Assembly: GCA_934501435.1 (NCBI GenBank)
Contig: CAKSTW010000011.1
Coordinates: forward strand, 1 to 12,267
DNA: 12,267 nucleotides
Origin: an uncultured Eubacteriales bacterium
Lineage (GTDB): Bacteria > Bacillota > Clostridia > Oscillospirales > UBA644
Direction of reading: 5' to 3'
Shown one piece after another: positions 6,950 through 12,267 of the stretch. The notes under the pieces are model-generated. The model had not been told where the DNA came from. It saw nothing but the letters and a program-made list of their open reading frames with translations, and did not search any database. The translations under genes and the position numbers were made by a program. Every line of letters begins with the position of its first letter. Positions within the stretch are counted from its first letter, which is position 1.

Positions 6950-7708
6950 TCAACCGAAAACGACGTCGAGTACCATCATGACGGCAAACCCGAAAGCCGC
7001 CGACACCGTTCCGGTATTGCTGTGTTTTCCCGCCTGTGATTCGGGGATAAGTTCTTCCGCGACGACATACAGCATAGCCCCCGCCGCAAAGGAAAGCAAA
7101 AAAGGCAGAACCGATGAAAGTTCTCTTGTAAAAAACAGAGTCGCAAGCGCCGCGACAGGTTCGACGGCACCCGAAAGAACTCCGCAGAAAAACGCCTTTT
7201 TGCGGCTCATTCCCTCTCCGAGAAGAGGCATCGACACGACCGCGCCCTCGGGGAAATTCTGAAGCGCTATCCCCAAGGAAAGAACGAGAGCCGAAGAAGT
7301 GCTTATCGCGCTTTCCGAAAGAGAACCCGCAAGAGCAACACCCACTGCCATACCTTCGGGGATATTGTGAAGCGTTACCGCAAGAAGCAGCATTGTTCTT
7401 CTCGGCAGTTTCACCGGCAGTCCCTCGGGGCTTTCGCTTTCGAGATGCAAATGCGGAATTATCATATCCAGAAGAAGCAGAAATCCTACGCCGACAAGAA
7501 AACCCGACACGACGGGAAGGCAACTCTCCGCGGAGTCAAGCGCAGGAATGAGAAGCGACCAGACAGCCGCGGCGGTCATTACTCCCGCGGCAAATCCGAG
7601 AAAAACCTTTTCCGCCCGCAAAGACAGTCCTCGTCTGAAAAACAGAGACATCGCGGCGCCGAGAGCCGTTCCGATAAACGGAATAAGAAGAATAAGAGTT
7701 TCGGACAT
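6950..7708 (-). CDS. ZIP family metal transporter (GufA/ZupT-like)
   Basis: A 252-residue membrane protein with about eight helices. Metal-site motifs are present: LHNIPEGMAVG (113-123) in helix 4, LQNFPEGAVV (149-158) in helix 5 where the first His is replaced by Gln150, and AEEL (217-220) in a later helix. A short His-bearing loop PHLHLE lies at 85-90. ZIP proteins move divalent metals such as iron, zinc or manganese into the cytoplasm. The start at 7708 is chosen because GCGGAGG lies just ahead; the in-frame ATG at 7735 lies inside an operator-like palindrome and has no ribosome binding site. It leads the zip-DUF3793-flavodoxin unit with two metalloregulator-type palindromes. Iron is the likeliest metal given the flavodoxin, but this is inference. 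Confidence 0.9.
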   Translation of the reverse strand: MSETLILLIPFIGTALGAAMSLFFRRGLSLRAEKVFLGFAAGVMTAAAVWSLLIPALDSAESCLPVVSGFLVGVGFLLLLDMIIPHLHLESESPEGLPVKLPRRTMLLLAVTLHNIPEGMAVGVALAGSLSESAISTSSALVLSLGIALQNFPEGAVVSMPLLGEGMSRKKAFFCGVLSGAVEPVAALATLFFTRELSSVLPFLLSFAAGAMLYVVAEELIPESQAGKHSNTGTVSAAFGFAVMMVLDVVFG

Positions 7709-7725
7709 ATAATGATCCTCCGCAT

Positions 7726-7743
7726 AGTTAGCCATTACTAACT
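7726..7743. promoter_or_regulatory. Promoter-distal AGTTAG-N6-CTAACT palindrome (metalloregulator box)
   Basis: AGTTAG (7726-7731) and CTAACT (7738-7743) are perfect inverted arms around CCATTA. The site lies in the 5' leader of the ZIP transcript, about 17 bases upstream of the start codon and beside its ribosome binding site. The arms match the second palindrome at 7760-7777 exactly. The shape resembles DtxR/IdeR/MntR boxes (TTAGG..CCTAA-type). The regulator itself is not in the window. Confidence 0.62.
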
Positions 7744-7759
7744 CATATCTTCAAATTAT

Positions 7760-7777
7760 AGTTAGCATACGCTAACT
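7760..7777. promoter_or_regulatory. Promoter-proximal AGTTAGC-ATAC-GCTAACT palindrome (metalloregulator box)
   Basis: AGTTAGC (7760-7766) and GCTAACT (7771-7777) are 7-base inverted arms around ATAC. The site covers roughly +1 to +20 of the predicted ZIP-operon transcript, where a bound DtxR/MntR/IdeR-type repressor would block initiation. Two copies 34 bases apart suggest binding by two dimers. Confidence 0.7.
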
Positions 7778-7785
7778 CTGATATT

Positions 7786-7814
7786 ATAATAGCATATCCC
7801 CTCCTGTTTGTCAA
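7786..7814 (-). promoter_or_regulatory. Sigma-A promoter of the ZIP-DUF3793-flavodoxin operon
   Basis: On the minus strand TTGACA (7809-7814) and TATTAT (7786-7791) are separated by 17 bases, with TG-type bases just ahead of the -10 box. The predicted start is about 7779, immediately before the first palindrome. The promoter lies only 33 bases after the ArsB-like gene's stop on the same strand. No clear terminator lies between, so some read-through from that gene is possible. Confidence 0.7.
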
Positions 7815-7847
7815 CCGTATTTTCATATTTTCACAAAGGTGTCAAAT

Positions 7848-9167
7848 TCAGGCGTTTCCCCATACCGCCCAGATCGCGATATAGCCCGAAAGGACGGCTG
7901 CGAAAGTCACGGGAACGCCTATGCGCAGAAAATCCCGCGTTCCGACCGCATACCCGTTCTTTTTAAGTATTCCGATACCCGCTATATTGGCGGACGCGCC
8001 TATCGGAGTAAGATTTCCTCCGAGAGTAGCGCCTGTAAGCAGTCCGAAATAAAGCACATAAGGAACGTTTCCGCTGCCGTATATAATTTCCGAAAGACTT
8101 CTCACCACGGGAAGCATCGTCGCGACATAGGGAATATTGTCGATAAACGCGGAAAACAGGACCGAAATAAAAACAGTCAGCGTGTAAACAAGAAAAAGAT
8201 TATTTCCGGAAAGAGAAACAAAAAGAGCTGCGACGGCGTCTATTACGCCTGCGGTCTTTATTCCGCCGATAATTATAAAAAGTCCGAAAAGAAGAATGAG
8301 GGTATCGAAGTCGAGTTCCCTGACGACGGTAAAAAACGCGTCGGCGCTTTTATTCTTTACGCAGTCCGCAATTATCCCGACAATACACAGAGAAACGCAG
8401 ATTATCCCTCCGCGAAGTTCGTATAAAGTCCCCCAAAACGCAGTATCGGGTCTCCCGATAAAAGAGGACGCTATCAAAGAAACGACGCATAAAATCATGA
8501 GGACGGTCGGAAACATATCGTCGACTTCCGTATTTCCGACGGAAACTACGGGCTGCTTTTCTTTCCTGAATAAAAAGAGAAGGACAAAAACCGAGACCAA
8601 AGCGCCGAGTTCGACGCCGAAAAATATTCCGGGGCGGTCTTTCATAAAGAAAAAATCGAGAAAATTCATATCCGCAAATCCGCCGAGGAGAATGCTCGTC
8701 GTATCCCCGACCAGAGTCGCCGCGCCCTGGAGATTTGACGAAACGGCGATCGCAATTATAACCGGAACAGGCGATATTTTCAGTTTTTCAGCCATTGCAA
8801 GCCCCACGGGCGCTATCATAAGGACGGTCGCGACATTGTCGACAAACGCGCTTATAAGTCCCGCAAAAAGAGCAAGCATGGTCACCGCCCACCTGACGTC
8901 CGGCGCTCTTTTTATTATGGCTTCGGAAAGTTTTGCGGGCATTCTGCTTTTTATAAAAAGAGAGACAAGCCCCATGGTTCCCGCGATCATCATAAGAACG
9001 TTATAATCAACTTCCGAAAACGCCGCAGAAAGAGAATAGTCGAAAACTCCCGCAATTCCGAGAATAACAAAAATCCCCGCGCCGCAAAGAGCAATTGCGG
9101 GTCTGTCTTTCTGAAAAACAAACATGAGGATGTAGACCGAAAGAAATATTATGAGAGCAAGCCGCAT
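7848..9167 (-). CDS. ArsB/NhaD-type ion transporter (IT superfamily, SLC13-like)
   Basis: A 439-residue membrane protein with about ten to twelve helices and the two-fold inverted repeat of the ion transporter superfamily. Each half has the paired motif: SAFVDNVATVLMIAP (106-120) with SNLQGAATLVGDTTSI (144-159), and SAFIDNIPYVATMLPV (339-354) with GATLGGNLTPIGASANIAG (379-397). Characterised relatives include arsenite exporter ArsB, Na+/H+ antiporter NhaD and dicarboxylate or citrate carriers; the ion moved here cannot be told. The start at 9167 follows CGGAGG. No arsenic genes (arsR, arsC) are near, so arsenite export is not supported by context. It is a single-gene unit divergent from the sensor kinase, with a 17-base palindrome upstream. 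Confidence 0.85.
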   Translation of the reverse strand: MRLALIIFLSVYILMFVFQKDRPAIALCGAGIFVILGIAGVFDYSLSAAFSEVDYNVLMMIAGTMGLVSLFIKSRMPAKLSEAIIKRAPDVRWAVTMLALFAGLISAFVDNVATVLMIAPVGLAMAEKLKISPVPVIIAIAVSSNLQGAATLVGDTTSILLGGFADMNFLDFFFMKDRPGIFFGVELGALVSVFVLLFLFRKEKQPVVSVGNTEVDDMFPTVLMILCVVSLIASSFIGRPDTAFWGTLYELRGGIICVSLCIVGIIADCVKNKSADAFFTVVRELDFDTLILLFGLFIIIGGIKTAGVIDAVAALFVSLSGNNLFLVYTLTVFISVLFSAFIDNIPYVATMLPVVRSLSEIIYGSGNVPYVLYFGLLTGATLGGNLTPIGASANIAGIGILKKNGYAVGTRDFLRIGVPVTFAAVLSGYIAIWAVWGNA

Positions 9168-9192
9168 AAATGCCTCCGAAAAATTTATATCT

Positions 9193-9209
9193 TCATACCG
9201 ATTGTATGA
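9193..9209. promoter_or_regulatory. Inverted repeat TCATAC-N5-GTATGA upstream of the ArsB/NhaD-type gene
   Basis: Perfect 6-base arms (9193-9198 and 9204-9209) surround CGATT, 26 bases ahead of the transporter start and in the divergent region shared with the sensor kinase. It may be an operator or overlap a weak minus-strand promoter (TATAAA about 9186-9191). No consensus -35 box was found for the minus strand, so the promoter itself is uncertain. Confidence 0.4.
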
Positions 9210-9279
9210 CCGCCGTCATTTACGAATTCCGAAAAAACACAAATTCTCAAATAAAATTCGATATTTAACGAAAAAGCCC

Positions 9280-9308
9280 TTTTCAAACCGATTTTTTTAT
9301 GTTATAAT
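9280..9308 (+). promoter_or_regulatory. Sigma-A-type promoter of the two-component operon
   Basis: TATAAT (9303-9308) preceded by TGT is a strong -10 box. The -35 candidate TTTTCA (9280-9285), 17 bases upstream, matches consensus at four of six bases. The predicted start near 9315 gives a short leader to the ATG at 9340. Confidence 0.6.
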
Positions 9309-9339
9309 ACTATGTAAATCTGTATATCGGAGGCATACA

Positions 9340-10614
9340 ATGACTGTCGCGAACGCCGCGCTTGAGACTTTCGGTATGGTCATCTGCGCGCTTATATTCA
9401 TAGCCTGTATATCAAATAACTTTCCCGACAGAAAAGCGCATCTCGCGTTTACGGGAATGGCTACGACAAACCTGCTTTCTCTGGCGCTCGATATTCTGGC
9501 ATTTATCCTTACCGGAAAAAATGCGTCCGACACGCTTCTGACATTTATATTTTTCATTTCGTATTCAATGTCTTTCATTATGATAGTGCATTTTACGAGA
9601 TTTCTTCTGTATAATCTGAAATACGACAAAGAAAAGGAAAAAATCATTTTCTGCACCGTAACGGCGCTCTGTATTGCCGGAATCGCCTTAACTGCGGCGG
9701 CTCTCCCTTTCGGATATTTCTTTTCATATACCGAAAGTGTATTTGTGCGCGGACCGTATTTCTGGATATCCCGATTTTATATCCTCGCCATTATGACGAT
9801 AAACACCGTGATCATTCTTAAAAACCGAAAAAACCTTGAGTTTTCGGTGTTTGTTTCTCTCATATCCGATATTCTGATCCCGCTTGCGGCAACGGGAATT
9901 CAGCTTTTCAACAACAATATCCATATTTTCAATATTTCTTCTACGGTGGCTATCCTTGTTATCTTTATAAATTTCCATATAAAACAGGCGCAGAAACTTA
10001 AAGAGACGGAAAAGCAGCTGTATAACGCAAATATGGAAATAATGCTGTCGCAGATACAGCCGCATTTTCTCTGTAATTCCCTTTGCGCGATACAGGACCT
10101 TGCCGCAGGCAAGGCGCCGGAAGCCGAAAGGGCCGCGGCTGAATTCGCAAAATTTTTGCGGGGAAACATAGAATCCATTTATGTAAAAGAGCCTATCCCC
10201 TTTTCAAAAGTTCTCGAACACGCCAAACATTACCTTGAACTTGAAAAAATAAGGTTTGAGGAACGGATAAACATAAAATACGATATTAAAACCGTCGATT
10301 TCAGAATGCCGACCCTTACGCTGCAGCCGATAGTCGAAAACGCGGTAAGACACGGTATATGCAAGAAAAAAGAGGGAGGAACGATAACCATAACGGCAAA
10401 CGAAGAGCCTGACTGTTATATCGTCCGCGTCTGCGACGACGGCGTAGGCTTTGACCCGACCCGAAAAAAAGACGACGGAAAGGCGCACATCGGAATAGAA
10501 AACGTCCGAAACAGGCTGCGGACAATGTGCGGCGGCAGTCTTGAAATAAAAAGCGTACCGGGTTCCGGGACGACCGCAACAATAAAAATTCCGAAAGGAG
10601 CGGCAAAAAAATGA
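9340..10614 (+). CDS. LytS-type sensor histidine kinase with N-terminal multi-helix membrane domain
   Basis: A 424-residue kinase. Residues 1 to about 213 contain about seven membrane helices and little extracytoplasmic sequence, so the signal may be sensed in or at the membrane. A coiled linker (about 214-238) joins the His_kinase domain with phosphoacceptor H242 in SQIQPHFLCNSL. The ATP-binding domain has N-box LQPIVENAVRHGI (328-340), G1 box CDDGVGFDP (365-373) and IGIENVRNRL (384-393). It should autophosphorylate and pass phosphate to the response regulator encoded next, whose ATG overlaps its TGA (ATGA, 10611-10614). The start at 9340 follows CGGAGG (9328-9333) and lies downstream of the TATAAT box, which rules out the longer in-frame reading from 9151. 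The signal is unknown. Confidence 0.92.
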   Translation: MTVANAALETFGMVICALIFIACISNNFPDRKAHLAFTGMATTNLLSLALDILAFILTGKNASDTLLTFIFFISYSMSFIMIVHFTRFLLYNLKYDKEKEKIIFCTVTALCIAGIALTAAALPFGYFFSYTESVFVRGPYFWISRFYILAIMTINTVIILKNRKNLEFSVFVSLISDILIPLAATGIQLFNNNIHIFNISSTVAILVIFINFHIKQAQKLKETEKQLYNANMEIMLSQIQPHFLCNSLCAIQDLAAGKAPEAERAAAEFAKFLRGNIESIYVKEPIPFSKVLEHAKHYLELEKIRFEERINIKYDIKTVDFRMPTLTLQPIVENAVRHGICKKKEGGTITITANEEPDCYIVRVCDDGVGFDPTRKKDDGKAHIGIENVRNRLRTMCGGSLEIKSVPGSGTTATIKIPKGAAKK

Positions 10615-11408
10615 GAGTAATAGCCGTAGATGATGAAACAAAAGCTCTGAACGTTTTGAAGAGCGCAATAAACGAGGCAATACCGAAAACCGACGCAAGG
10701 TATTATAAAGATCCTTCCGAAGCGCTTTACGACGTTGAAAACGGATTTGTTCCCGACGTGGCTTTTCTTGATATCGAAATGCCCGAAATTTCGGGGGTCG
10801 CTCTTGCGGCGAAACTTAAAAAAGCGTGCCCGAACATGAACGTAATATTCGTAACCGCATACACGGGCTACGCGATGGAAGCGCTTCAGCTGAGAGCCAG
10901 CGGCTATCTCATAAAGCCCGTTTCGTCCGATCAGATAAAAGAAGAAATGGACAACCTCAGAACGCCTATAACCGTTGACGAAACGAAAAAACTTTCGGTA
11001 AGAACTTTTCAGAATTTTGACGTCTTCTGCGGAAACCGTATCGTCGAATTTCCGAGAAGCAAATCAAGGGAGATATTCGCATATCTTATCGACCGCGCAG
11101 GGACAAGCGCCGCGCTTTCGGAAATTGCCGCGATCCTTTGGGAGGACGGCGTTTATAACCGGTCGAGACAAAAGCAGATGCAGGTATTTATCCATGATAT
11201 GATGAAATCGCTGAAAAAATTCGGAGCGGAGGACGTTATAGTCAAAAACAGGCTCGGGATCGCCATTGACCCCGACAAGATAGACTGCGATTTATACCGT
11301 TTTATGAAAGGAGACCCCACTGCGATAAACGCTTACCGCGGAGAATATATGTCCCCCTATTCATGGGCGGAATTTTCCAACGGTCGCCTTTTCGGTATGA
11401 TTTTATAA
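10611..11408 (+). CDS. Response regulator, receiver domain plus SARP-like output domain
   Basis: A 265-residue protein. The N-terminal receiver is intact: acidic pocket D7-D8, phosphoacceptor D54 in FLDIEMPEISG, T82 in FVTAYTG and K102 in LIKP. From about 128 a winged-helix domain starts (LSVRTFQNFDVFCGNRIV), with PRSKSREIFAYLIDRAG and EIAAILWEDG, as in SARP/OmpR-like activators. The end (INAYRGEYMSPYSWAEF) resembles the beginning of the bacterial transcriptional activator domain, which appears cut short. LytS-type kinases are more often paired with LytTR regulators, so this pairing is worth noting. The start overlaps the kinase stop. A role in gene activation is predicted; the targets are unknown. 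Confidence 0.88.
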   Translation: MRVIAVDDETKALNVLKSAINEAIPKTDARYYKDPSEALYDVENGFVPDVAFLDIEMPEISGVALAAKLKKACPNMNVIFVTAYTGYAMEALQLRASGYLIKPVSSDQIKEEMDNLRTPITVDETKKLSVRTFQNFDVFCGNRIVEFPRSKSREIFAYLIDRAGTSAALSEIAAILWEDGVYNRSRQKQMQVFIHDMMKSLKKFGAEDVIVKNRLGIAIDPDKIDCDLYRFMKGDPTAINAYRGEYMSPYSWAEFSNGRLFGMIL

Positions 11409-11417
11409 AAAACATTG

Positions 11418-11448
11418 TTGTTCATCCGTTGTCACTGCGGTATATAAT
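11418..11448 (+). promoter_or_regulatory. Possible promoter of the small receiver-like gene
   Basis: TATAAT (11443-11448) is a consensus -10 box. The best -35 candidate is TTGTTC (11418-11423) with a long 19-base spacer, so strength is uncertain. It lies in the 62-base gap after the response regulator stop. Read-through from the kinase operon is also possible because no terminator lies between. Confidence 0.5.
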
Positions 11449-11470
11449 ACTGGCAGACGGAGGGAACAGT

Positions 11471-11818
11471 ATGAACATAGTAGTTGCAGCCGCGACCGAA
11501 GAGTCGCTCGAAACGCTTAAAACAAAAATCAAAAACCGATTTCCGACAAGCAATCTGTATTTCTATACCGACGCAATGTACGCCGTCCAGTTTATTTACA
11601 ATAACGGCGCGGACATCATTTTTGTCGAAGACGTAATGAGGAGACCTCTCACGGTCGTATCGTTTATAAACGTAGTAAAACAGAAAGTACCGAATGCAGA
11701 GATCATCGTCGTTTCACGCGAGGAACTCGAGGGGCTTGCCGCGTATCAGATGGACGCAACGGTTATTCTTTCGTTCGACGTTTTTCACGGCGCCGGAGTT
11801 TCAAAAGCTATCGGCTGA
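11471..11818 (+). CDS. Small stand-alone degenerate receiver-like protein
   Basis: A 115-residue protein that follows the receiver-domain pattern: first strand MNIVVAAA, a helix, ADIIFVEDVMRRP at 47-59, a helix and AEIIVVSREE at 76-85. Lined up by eye with the neighbouring response regulator, the acidic pair is Ala7-Ala8, the phosphoacceptor position is Glu53 (Asp54 is next to it), the Ser/Thr switch is Ser82 and the conserved Lys is replaced by Ser101. It should therefore not be phosphorylated normally, and Glu53 might imitate the active state. No output domain is present. The start at 11471 follows CGGAGGG (11458-11464); the longer reading from 11363 overlaps the response regulator. A role as a modulator of the adjacent two-component system is inference. 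The receiver call is from pattern only. Confidence 0.7.
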   Translation: MNIVVAAATEESLETLKTKIKNRFPTSNLYFYTDAMYAVQFIYNNGADIIFVEDVMRRPLTVVSFINVVKQKVPNAEIIVVSREELEGLAAYQMDATVILSFDVFHGAGVSKAIG

Positions 11819-11834
11819 CAAAACCGAATAAGGA

Positions 11835-11866
11835 AAAGCAGGACTGAAAAATCAGTCCTGCTTTCT
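11835..11866 (+). terminator. Rho-independent terminator after the receiver-like gene
   Basis: A perfect 12-base-pair stem, AAAGCAGGACTG (11835-11846) with CAGTCCTGCTTT (11853-11864), has an AAAAAT loop. It begins 17 bases after the stop codon and ends in a short T run within the right arm. Confidence 0.85.
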
Positions 11867-11877
11867 TGGTACAATAA

Positions 11878-11901
11878 AAAAGACACCTGAAAGCGTCTTT
11901 T
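11878..11901. terminator. T-rich hairpin bounding the left side of the hairpin array
   Basis: AAAAGAC (11878-11884) pairs with GTCTTTT (11895-11901) around a 10-base loop that can add one more pair. It has A/T runs on both sides, so it could end transcription in either direction, including a minus-strand transcript of the array. It resembles the hairpin at 12071-12104. Confidence 0.55.
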
Positions 11902-11910
11902 GCAACCGTA

Positions 11911-12070
11911 TAAATCAAGGCGAAGCCCTGTATGTAATCCGACGAAGTCGGAATGTAATCATTTTCGTAAAAAAATGTATGTAATCAATCCGAAGAGAGC
12001 GATGCCATCCGCCTGTCGGCGATTACATACCCGCTTACGCGGTGTTTCATACCAATCCTTCGGATTGGAT
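11911..12070. repeat. Array of short hairpins with repeated ATGTAATC-type linkers
   Basis: At least six short stem-loops follow each other: CAAGGC-GAA-GCCCTG (11916-11930, one mismatch), TCCGAC-GAA-GTCGGA (11938-11952), CATTTT with AAAATG (11960-11977), CGCC-TGTC-GGCG (12010-12021), CCGC-TTAC-GCGG (12031-12042) and CCAATCC-TTC-GGATTGG (12052-12068). The linkers recur: GTATGTAATC at 11930-11939 and 11977-11986, AATGTAATC at 11952-11960, GATGCCATC at 12001-12009, and the inverse GATTACATAC at 12021-12030. Longer pairings also exist: 11977-11986 with 12021-12030, and CAATCCGAAG (11986-11995) with CTTCGGATTG (12058-12067). No protein is credible here. It resembles dispersed palindromic or MITE-like elements, or a structured RNA; the family is not recognised by name. 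Confidence 0.7.
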
Positions 12071-12104
12071 AAAAAAAAGACAGTCAAACGACTGTCTTTT
12101 TTTT
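12071..12104 (-). terminator. Terminator of the tRNA-Thr/tRNA-Tyr transcript
   Basis: A perfect inverted repeat of 15-base arms, AAAAAAAAGACAGTC (12071-12085) with GACTGTCTTTTTTTT (12090-12104), surrounds AAAC. Read on the minus strand it directly follows the CCA of tRNA-Tyr and ends in a run of eight T. It is symmetric and could work in both directions, also bounding the hairpin array. Confidence 0.88.
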
Positions 12105-12188
12105 GGTGGGCGAGGGTGGATTCGGACCACCGAAGTCAGTGACAACAGATTTACAGTCTGCCCCCTTTGGCCGCTCGGGAACTCGCCC
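12104..12188 (-). tRNA. tRNA-Tyr (GUA anticodon)
   Basis: An 85-base tRNA with encoded CCA. Acceptor arms GGGCGAG and CTCGCCC pair fully. The anticodon arm CAGACTGTAAATCTG gives anticodon GTA. A long variable arm of the class II type (TGACTTCGG region) and the T-arm GGTCCGAATCC are present, as expected for bacterial tRNA-Tyr. It lies 3 bases downstream of tRNA-Thr in the same transcript. Confidence 0.95.
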
Positions 12189-12191
12189 CTA

Positions 12192-12266
12192 TGGAGCTGG
12201 TGATCGGAGTCGAACCAACAACCTGCTGATTACAAATCAGCTGCTCTGCCATTGAGCCACACCAGC
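12192..12266 (-). tRNA. tRNA-Thr (UGU anticodon)
   Basis: A 75-base tRNA with encoded CCA. Acceptor arms GCTGGTG and CACCAGC pair fully. The anticodon arm GCTGA-TTTGTAA-TCAGC gives anticodon TGT, and the T-arm contains GGTTCGACTCC. It is first in the pair seen here and starts one base from the window end, so the promoter and any upstream tRNAs are outside. Confidence 0.96.
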
Positions 12267-12267
12267 A

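Noticed and set aside
6894..7523. Alternative minus-strand frame over the ZIP gene
   Set aside because: Its product is Arg/Gly/Ser-rich with no domain, while the overlapping frame encodes a coherent ZIP protein with metal motifs.
7848..9167. Arsenic resistance operon
   Set aside because: The transporter motifs fit the whole ArsB/NhaD/SLC13 group and no arsR, arsC or arsA gene is present.
9151..9339. N-terminal extension of the sensor kinase
   Set aside because: The -10 box TATAAT (9303-9308) lies inside it, and a good ribosome binding site precedes the ATG at 9340.
11363..11470. N-terminal extension of the receiver-like protein
   Set aside because: It overlaps the response regulator in another frame and contains the TATAAT box; CGGAGGG supports the ATG at 11471.
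11911..12070. CRISPR array
   Set aside because: The units differ in length and sequence, there are no regular spacers, and no cas genes are near; short varied hairpins explain the pattern better.
11900..12142. 80-codon open frame across the hairpin array and into tRNA-Tyr
   Set aside because: It reads through a terminator and a tRNA, has no ribosome binding site, and its composition is set by the repeats.

Overview
The window looks like a piece of a Bacillota (Clostridia-type) chromosome, probably from an anaerobic, gut-like lineage. The reasons are near-consensus sigma-A promoters, strong GGAGG-type ribosome binding sites, a Noc/ParB-type protein, a GH29 fucosidase, a DUF3793 protein, clostridial short-chain flavodoxin, and a LytS-type two-component system. 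The species cannot be told from this sequence. Both ends look like stable-RNA loci: an rRNA-like leader and promoter point out of the left edge, and two tRNA genes lie at the right edge. A contig cut at repeated rRNA/tRNA clusters would look like this (inference).

Layout. (1) 1-217: a leftward consensus promoter with a leader resembling those ahead of rRNA genes, then a rightward consensus promoter for a cytoplasmic alpha-L-fucosidase (218-1456). (2) 1453-2229, minus: a ParB/Noc-type DNA-binding protein that converges on the fucosidase; both stop codons share one TTAA. (3) 2409-5905, plus: a tightly packed operon of a TetR-family regulator, an ABC ATPase, an ABC-2 permease and a four-helix membrane protein fused to a flavodoxin-like domain. 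It has a perfect promoter, a palindrome just after the predicted transcription start, and a strong terminator. (4) 5911-7814, minus: ZIP metal transporter, DUF3793 protein and flavodoxin, read from a promoter with two AGTTAG-N6-CTAACT palindromes of the kind bound by DtxR/MntR/IdeR-type metalloregulators. (5) 7848-9167, minus: an ArsB/NhaD-type (IT superfamily) ion transporter. (6) 9280-11866, plus: a LytS-type sensor kinase, a response regulator with a SARP-like output domain, and a separately promoted small protein that looks like a degenerate receiver domain, followed by a terminator. (7) 11878-12104: a block of short hairpins with repeated linkers, bounded by two T-rich hairpins. (8) 12104-12266, minus: tRNA-Thr and tRNA-Tyr.

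How the genes may work together. The TetR/ABC/flavodoxin-fusion set reads as a self-regulated efflux operon with an unusual redox partner. The ZIP/DUF3793/flavodoxin set reads as a metal-limitation (probably iron) response in which flavodoxin replaces ferredoxin. The kinase and response regulator form one signalling unit, and the receiver-like protein beside them may modulate it. The most unusual items are the membrane flavodoxin fusion, the receiver-like protein that has lost its catalytic residues but has Glu at the phosphorylation position, and the hairpin array.
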